Positions 59,578 through 64,000 of a stretch of 64,000 nucleotides of DNA are shown piece after piece. Below the pieces are notes generated by a model. That model was not told where the DNA came from. It made no database searches and saw only the letters and a list, made by a program, of their open reading frames with translations. The first letter of the stretch is position 1. The number at the start of each line of letters is the position of its first letter. The stretch comes from Gemmatimonadota bacterium. GTDB taxonomy: Bacteria; Gemmatimonadota; Gemmatimonadetes; Gemmatimonadales; Gemmatimonadaceae. A program made the translations under genes and the position numbers. The stretch is taken from NCBI GenBank assembly GCA_028287235.1, contig JAQBQB010000002.1:62001-126000 (forward strand). Reading direction: 5' to 3'.

Positions 59578-61527
59578 ATGTCTCGTCTTCCGGTCGTCAG
59601 CGCGTTCTTCCTGATCGCGACCGCCTCTTCACTCGGCGGTCAGACGGCGGCCGGTCGCGGCGGACGAGGTGGCGTCGACAGCACGGGCATCGCGCGGATT
59701 CGCGAGCAGTACGTCAAGACCGAAGTGCGCATCCGCGCGCGAGACGGCACGCAGCTCTTCACGGCGATCTACGCGCCGCGCGACACCACGCGCAGGTATC
59801 CGTTCATGATGACGCGGACGCCCTACGGCATTCCCCCGTACGGCGCCGACCAGTACCCCGCGCGACTCGGCCCCACGCCGAAATTCAGCGACGACGGCTT
59901 CATCTTCGTCTACCAGGACACGCGCGGCCGCTTCATGTCGGAGGGCTACTTCCAGTACATGACGCCGCATCTCGAGACCAAACGCGGCCCGACCGACGTC
60001 GACGAGAGCTCCGACACCTACGACACGATCGACTGGCTCGTGAAGAACGTGCCGCACAACAACGGGCGCGTGGGTACGTGGGGCGTGTCGGCGCCCGGCT
60101 TCTTCACCGCGGCCGGGATGATCGACGCCCACCCCGCGCTCCGCGCGGCGAGCCCGCAGGCGCCGCTGATCGACTGGTACTTCGGCGACGACCGGCATCA
60201 CAACGGAACGTTGACGCTGGCCCAGAGCTTCAATTTCCTGATGGGATTCGCGCGCGCCCGTCCCGAACCGACGGTGACGAACTACGGCGCGCCGATGACG
60301 ATGAACCGCGACAACCCCGACGGCTATCGCTTCTTTCTCGGTATGGGGCCGAACAAGAACGCCGACGAGAAATACTTCGGCGCCAAGCTGGCGTTCTGGG
60401 ACTCGATGATGGCGCACCCGAACTACGACGCCTTCTGGCAGAAGCGCTCACTGGCGCCGCACCTCAAGAACATCAAGCCCGCCGTGCTGTTCGTGGGCGG
60501 CTGGTTCGACGGCGAAGATCCATACGGCCCGCTGCGCGCCTCGAAGGCCATGGACACGCTGAGCCGGCAGACGAACAAAACGCTCATCGTGGGTCCCTGG
60601 GCGCACGGCGCCTGGGGAAACGGAGACCTGAGCAGCTTCGGCTACATCCCGTTCGGCCAGGCCACCGGTCCGTTCTTCCGCGATTCCGTGGAGCTTCCGT
60701 TTTTCGAGTGCGCGCTCAAGGACCGGTGCGAGACCAAGCTGGCGCGCGCCATCATGTTCGAGACGGGCGCGAACAAGTGGCACACGTTCGATCAGTGGCC
60801 GCCGAAAACCGTGTCGCCTCGTTCCTTATATCTTCGCGCACACGGCGGGCTGTCGTTCGACCCGCCCAGCGAGCCGGCCGGTGTCGACAGCTACGTGAGC
60901 GATCCCGCCAAGCCGGTGCCGTACACCATGGCTACCTCGTTCGGTTACTTCCGAAACTATCCCGCCGAGGACCAACGCTTCGCGACGGGACGGCCGGACG
61001 TGCTCGTGTACGAGACGGCACCGCTGGAAAGTGATTTGACGCTCGCGGGCCAAGTCGGCGTGTCGCTCAAGGTCGCGACGTCAGGCACCGATGCTGATTT
61101 CATAGTGAAGGTGATCGACGTCTACCCGAGCGACGTGCCGCCGAATCCCGACATTCCGCTGACCGTGACGGCGCTGTCGGGCACGCAGCTCGCCGGCTAT
61201 CAACAGCTCGTGAAAGGCGACGTGTTCCGCGCCCGGTGGCGCACGAGCTACAGCGCACCCAAGCCCATGGTGCCGGGAAAGCCGGCCGCCATCGACTACC
61301 AGCTACAGGACGTGTTTCACACGTTCAAGAAGGGCCACCGCTTGATGGTGCAGGTTCAGAGCACCTGGTTTCCGTTGATCGATCGCAACCCGCAGACGTA
61401 CGTGCCGAACATCAACACGGCAACGGAGTCGGACTTCAAGCCGGCGACGATGCGCGTATTCCGATCGAAGAACATGGCGACGCACCTGACGCTGCCGATC
61501 TTGCCCGCCGCGACCTTGGTGCCCTGA
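59578..61527 (+). CDS. exported CocE/NonD family hydrolase (S15-like)
   Basis: The 649-residue product has a signal peptide (ASSLGGQ), an RGGRGGVDSTG linker, and an alpha/beta-hydrolase domain with Ser171 in WGVSAPGFF, FIFVYQDTRGRFMSEGYFQY, and a later GPWAHGAWG with the catalytic His. The C-terminal jelly-roll (ETAPLESDLTLAGQVGVSLK) is the X-Pro dipeptidyl-peptidase C domain. Nearest characterised relatives are alpha-amino acid ester hydrolases and glutaryl-7-ACA acylases. Probably periplasmic hydrolysis of peptide-like esters or amides. Confidence 0.88.
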   Translation: MSRLPVVSAFFLIATASSLGGQTAAGRGGRGGVDSTGIARIREQYVKTEVRIRARDGTQLFTAIYAPRDTTRRYPFMMTRTPYGIPPYGADQYPARLGPTPKFSDDGFIFVYQDTRGRFMSEGYFQYMTPHLETKRGPTDVDESSDTYDTIDWLVKNVPHNNGRVGTWGVSAPGFFTAAGMIDAHPALRAASPQAPLIDWYFGDDRHHNGTLTLAQSFNFLMGFARARPEPTVTNYGAPMTMNRDNPDGYRFFLGMGPNKNADEKYFGAKLAFWDSMMAHPNYDAFWQKRSLAPHLKNIKPAVLFVGGWFDGEDPYGPLRASKAMDTLSRQTNKTLIVGPWAHGAWGNGDLSSFGYIPFGQATGPFFRDSVELPFFECALKDRCETKLARAIMFETGANKWHTFDQWPPKTVSPRSLYLRAHGGLSFDPPSEPAGVDSYVSDPAKPVPYTMATSFGYFRNYPAEDQRFATGRPDVLVYETAPLESDLTLAGQVGVSLKVATSGTDADFIVKVIDVYPSDVPPNPDIPLTVTALSGTQLAGYQQLVKGDVFRARWRTSYSAPKPMVPGKPAAIDYQLQDVFHTFKKGHRLMVQVQSTWFPLIDRNPQTYVPNINTATESDFKPATMRVFRSKNMATHLTLPILPAATLVP

Positions 61528-61594
61528 CGCCCGTTGCGGGGCGCCGTCGCGAGCCGCCCCGGCTCGCCCTAATGACAAGCTGTGTATTCAGATG

Positions 61595-61622
61595 AGCGGC
61601 CCCTCGAAAAAGGGGCCGCTTT
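61595..61622 (+). terminator. terminator hairpin after the CocE-like gene
   Basis: AGCGGCCCCT and AGGGGCCGCT (perfect 10 bp) flank CGAAAA, followed by TTAGA. It closes the CocE-like transcript before the pilin-like genes. Confidence 0.75.
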
Positions 61623-61744
61623 AGACGTCGTGTACCCCGGCCGATAATCAATTCGAACTCGTGCGACACCACCTGAGCGAGCAATTCCGCTCCAGCGACG
61701 GCGCTCGGGACAGGATCTTCACCATTTTCTACTAGGAGCTCACA

Positions 61745-62230
61745 ATGTCTCGGTATTCGATGTTCATCGCTGGCGGGGCGTTGAGCCTGGCAGTTAGCGG
61801 TGTGTTGCAGGCCCAAACTGGTACTCAGACCGTCGCGTTCGACGTGCAGGCGATCAACAAAATCGCCGCGACCGGCTCGCCGTCCTTGACCATCAACACC
61901 GCCGTCGCTGGAGCGCAGCCGACGCAGGCGACGTCGAACGGCAACAGCTACGCGATCACGACCAACGACACGGGCCGCAAGATCACGATCGAGATCGACG
62001 TGGACATGCCGACGGACGTGACGCTGAGGGCGTCGCTGGCCCCTCCGGGGGGTGCAACGTCAGCGGGTTTCGTGACGCTGTCGCACACCACGCCGCAAAA
62101 CGCGGTCACCGGAATCTCTCAGCGGGCTGAAACGGGTTTGTTCATCCATTACACGCTGGATGCGCTCGTCACCGCTGGCATCGTCTCCGGATCGCGAACG
62201 GTGCTGTTGACGGTCCTCGCCGGCCCCTGA
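61745..62230 (+). CDS. small exported beta-rich protein, pilin-like paralogue 1
   Basis: The 161-residue product has a signal peptide (SGVLQAQ) and a single beta-sandwich-like domain (TVAFDVQAINKIAATGSPSL, YAITTNDTGRKITIEIDVDM, TVLLTVLAGP at the end). It is clearly related to the gene at 62295 through TINTAVAGAQP / SISAATAGGQP and the shared GRKIT segment. AGGAG lies seven bases before the ATG. With the chaperone-like gene downstream it may be a fibre subunit; that is inference. Confidence 0.7.
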   Translation: MSRYSMFIAGGALSLAVSGVLQAQTGTQTVAFDVQAINKIAATGSPSLTINTAVAGAQPTQATSNGNSYAITTNDTGRKITIEIDVDMPTDVTLRASLAPPGGATSAGFVTLSHTTPQNAVTGISQRAETGLFIHYTLDALVTAGIVSGSRTVLLTVLAGP

Positions 62231-62238
62231 CGCACCAC

Positions 62239-62279
62239 GAGCACGGCGAGCCAAGCCCGTACGCGCCCTCGCCGTGCTC
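62239..62279. terminator. 12-bp-stem hairpin between the two pilin-like genes
   Basis: GAGCACGGCGAG (62239-62250) and CTCGCCGTGCTC (62268-62279) pair perfectly round a 17-base loop. No T tract follows, so it may set relative transcript levels of the first and later genes rather than end transcription. A GTG at 62274 lies in the stem and is therefore an unlikely start. Confidence 0.6.
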
Positions 62280-62294
62280 ACGCGGTCTCTCCCA

Positions 62295-62735
62295 ATGCGC
62301 CTCATGCTCCTCTGCGCCTTCGCGGCGCTCACCGCAACAGCCCAGCAGCTTTCGGCGCAGACCAGCTCCATCTCGGTTACCAGCCCGAGCGCTCTATCGA
62401 TCTCCGCGGCAACGGCAGGCGGACAACCAGTGGGCCAGTCGACCACGGCATCGTATTCGGTGACCGTCGTCGGCGGCCGGAAGAAGATCACGGCGCAGCT
62501 CGAGGCGCCCCTTCCGCCGGGCGTGACCCTCACGATCTCGCTGGCCGCTCCCTCCGGTGCCGTCAGCCTGGGAAGCGCGACGCTCAGCACATCGTCCCGA
62601 GACATGGTTCGCTACATCGCGATCGGTCAATACACAAGCTTGACGGTTACTCTCAGTCTCAATGCCTCGGTTAGCGCTGGGGTCGTCCCATTCAACTACA
62701 GTCACGTCGTCCTCACGCTGGTCGACGATCCCTGA
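62295..62735 (+). CDS. small exported beta-rich protein, pilin-like paralogue 2
   Basis: The 146-residue product has a signal peptide (MRLMLLCAFAALTATAQQLS) and a domain similar to the 61745 product (PSALSISAATAGGQPVGQST, VVGGRKKITAQLEAPLPPGV, SHVVLTLVDDP at the end). ATG 62295 is chosen over the GTG at 62274, which lies inside a hairpin. No clear ribosome-binding site is seen, so expression may depend on coupling to the upstream gene. Confidence 0.65.
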   Translation: MRLMLLCAFAALTATAQQLSAQTSSISVTSPSALSISAATAGGQPVGQSTTASYSVTVVGGRKKITAQLEAPLPPGVTLTISLAAPSGAVSLGSATLSTSSRDMVRYIAIGQYTSLTVTLSLNASVSAGVVPFNYSHVVLTLVDDP

Positions 62736-62758
62736 TGGCACCGCTTCGGAGAACGGTC

Positions 62759-63571
62759 ATGAAACGGATTCACGCACTCGCGGTCGCCGCAGTTGCCGCG
62801 ATGTGTCCCCTGGCCTCGTCGGCGGCGCAAATCGCCGTCATCGGAGACGCAGTCTTCGCGCGCGACGCAGGCCTCGGCGAGAGCTACCAGGCCCGCCTGC
62901 AGGTGCGAAATACGACCGACACGCCCCAAGAAGCCCGCATCTATCAGACGGACTATTCGTTCGCCGCCGACGGCCGCACGTTCTACTCCGCCGCCGGGTC
63001 GATGTCGCGGTCCAACGCCAAATGGGTCGCTTGTTCACCGACTTATGTGATGGTCCCGGCGGCGACCACCGTTCCCGTCGTCTGCACCATTGCCGTACCC
63101 AAGGACTCGTCGCTCATCGGGACCTACTGGAGCATGGTCATGGTCGAGCCGATCGTCCCAGGCTCGGTCAACTCGCGCAAGCCGGCGAACGCCCGCGTCG
63201 ATTTCGGCCTGTCGGTCAACACCCGGTATGGAACGCAGATCGCCACGAACATCGGCGCGTCGGGCGCCTCAAAGCTCGCGTTCGACAGCCTCACGGCCAC
63301 AACGGCACCGAGCGGCGACCGCGGCCTCCGGTTCGACTTCATCAACACCGGCGAGCGGGCACACCGCTTCGTCATGTCGCTCGAGCTCTATAACGAAGCC
63401 GGCGAGCTCGTAAAGAAGGCCTCGCAGTCGCGCGGCCTCCTGTACCCGGGCACCGCTGCACGTCAGGACTTCGATGTCGGTGCGCTCCCGCACGGCGCCT
63501 ATACCGCGGTTCTCGTAGCCGACGCCGGCGGCGACCAGGTGTTCGGCGGGCAGTTCAAGGTCGCGTACTAG
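62759..63571 (+). CDS. PapD-like periplasmic chaperone-type protein
   Basis: ATG 62759 has GGAG seven bases upstream and starts a signal peptide (AMCPLASSAAQ); ATG 62735 would add eight residues. The 270-residue product has two Ig-like domains: ARLQVRNTTDTPQEARIYQT, then SNAKWVACSPTYVMVPAATT (the edge-strand pattern of fimbrial chaperones) and LIGTYWSMVMVEPI, and a second domain (LRFDFINTGERAHRFVMSLE, HGAYTAVLVADAGGDQVFGG). It probably guides the two pilin-like proteins. Confidence 0.65.
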   Translation: MKRIHALAVAAVAAMCPLASSAAQIAVIGDAVFARDAGLGESYQARLQVRNTTDTPQEARIYQTDYSFAADGRTFYSAAGSMSRSNAKWVACSPTYVMVPAATTVPVVCTIAVPKDSSLIGTYWSMVMVEPIVPGSVNSRKPANARVDFGLSVNTRYGTQIATNIGASGASKLAFDSLTATTAPSGDRGLRFDFINTGERAHRFVMSLELYNEAGELVKKASQSRGLLYPGTAARQDFDVGALPHGAYTAVLVADAGGDQVFGGQFKVAY

Positions 63572-63590
63572 GTACGTGCCGCCGAGGCTC

Positions 63591-64000
63591 ATGCGCACCC
63601 TCCTCAGCCTCGGCGCCCTTTGTTTGGCGGTAGTTGCAGCCTCGCCGGTGCGCGCGCAGGCTCCGGCCAGCGCATCCACCGGCCTGGCTCTCATTGTAGA
63701 CACCACGCGCCGCGACGCGGACCCGGGATCGTCGGTAACCCTGCGCGTCATCGTCGCCAACACGAGTGGGTCCGCGCGTGACTTTCTCCTCAAAACCACT
63801 CTGCCGGATGGTTGGCGGTTACTTTCGACCCCAACTGGTTCTCGCGTCGAAGCGAAGCAACGCACCATCCGGCTCGTGCAGATCGTGGCGCCCGCGAATG
63901 CCGCAGCCGGCGAGTACCATGTGCTGCACTCGGTCCGCGCGGTTGGCCTGGACGCGGACCTCGAGGCCAAGTCGACCATCGTCGTCCGCGCCCGCCGGAG
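63591..64000 (+). CDS. exported NEW3/Ig-like protein, 3' partial
   Basis: ATG 63591 has GAGG five bases upstream and begins a signal peptide (LAVVAASPVRAQ). The visible 136 residues form one beta-sandwich (VTLRVIVANTSGSARDFLLK, TTLPDGWRLLSTPTGSRVEA, ANAAAGEYHVLHSVRAVGLD) like the NEW3 (NPCBM-associated) domain. The frame is open at the right edge. In related loci such a domain precedes a large outer-membrane usher-like protein; the rest would show this. Confidence 0.65.
   Translation, partial: MRTLLSLGALCLAVVAASPVRAQAPASASTGLALIVDTTRRDADPGSSVTLRVIVANTSGSARDFLLKTTLPDGWRLLSTPTGSRVEAKQRTIRLVQIVAPANAAAGEYHVLHSVRAVGLDADLEAKSTIVVRARR

Noticed and set aside
1-64000. CRISPR arrays, insertion sequences, prophage or integron structures
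   Set aside because: No regularly spaced direct repeats, transposase, integrase or phage structural genes were seen; the HTH protein at 45561 and the foldback element at 3137 are not enough to claim any.

Overview
The window looks like chromosomal DNA of a high-GC, diderm soil-type bacterium, most likely Gemmatimonadota. That placement is inferred from exported Arg/Gly-rich enzymes, TonB and SusC/D proteins, a PknB-like kinase with a membrane C-terminus, and the general codon style; there is no rRNA or marker gene to prove it. I see no tRNA, rRNA, insertion sequence, prophage or CRISPR array. Coding density is high, and most frames antisense to long genes are shadows.

Region 1 (1-15463) is mostly aromatic and branched-chain acid catabolism. 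It holds a fused E1 alpha/beta 2-oxoacid dehydrogenase (cut by the left edge), an Lrp/AsnC regulator, a 287-bp near-palindrome, paaABCD (phenylacetyl-CoA epoxidase, minus strand, no paaE), an enoyl-CoA hydratase-like gene, a Leu/Phe-type dehydrogenase, hmgA and hppD (tyrosine to homogentisate to maleylacetoacetate), a Ser/Thr kinase and acetoacetyl-CoA synthetase. Together these suit channelling of Phe, Tyr and branched-chain amino acids to acyl-CoAs and acetoacetate.

Region 2 (15477-27784) holds a repeat cluster, an FKBP lipoprotein, an M30-like zinc-protease lipoprotein, a three-gene operon (GNAT acyltransferase, N-succinylamino acid racemase-type enolase, M20 hydrolase) that matches the known D-to-L amino acid conversion pathway, a membrane glycosyltransferase, a TonB receptor, and a GbsR/MarR-DHA2 drug-efflux operon with an obvious operator.

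Region 3 (27911-48260) is rich in exported proteins: a PDZ protein, a 1128-residue propeller-amidohydrolase, a DPP-IV-like S9 peptidase, a tandem cupredoxin lipoprotein, an OFA-type MFS carrier with a 31-residue partner, an AstE/AspA-like hydrolase, a Tat-type metallo-beta-lactamase-fold enzyme, a SusC/SusD pair, a helix-turn-helix protein coupled to a DUF5335-like protein, and a methyltransferase.

Region 4 (48523-59550) is the best candidate for an undescribed system. A protein with acidic FLGE repeats, an HEXXH protein, a 604-residue unknown, an alpha-oxoamine-synthase-like PLP enzyme, an M20 peptidase and a TIM-barrel amidohydrolase form a tightly coupled row. It starts behind a good sigma-54 promoter, and a sigma-54 activator gene faces it from the far end.

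Region 5 (59578-64000) carries a CocE-like hydrolase and then a run of small exported beta-rich proteins (two pilin-like paralogues, a PapD-like chaperone, a NEW3-type protein cut by the right edge) that resembles a divergent surface-fibre assembly locus. Several 3' ends carry a G-quadruplex-like GGG tract followed by a GC hairpin (9077-9141, 29379-29445, 29480-29541), which may be a lineage-specific terminator design.
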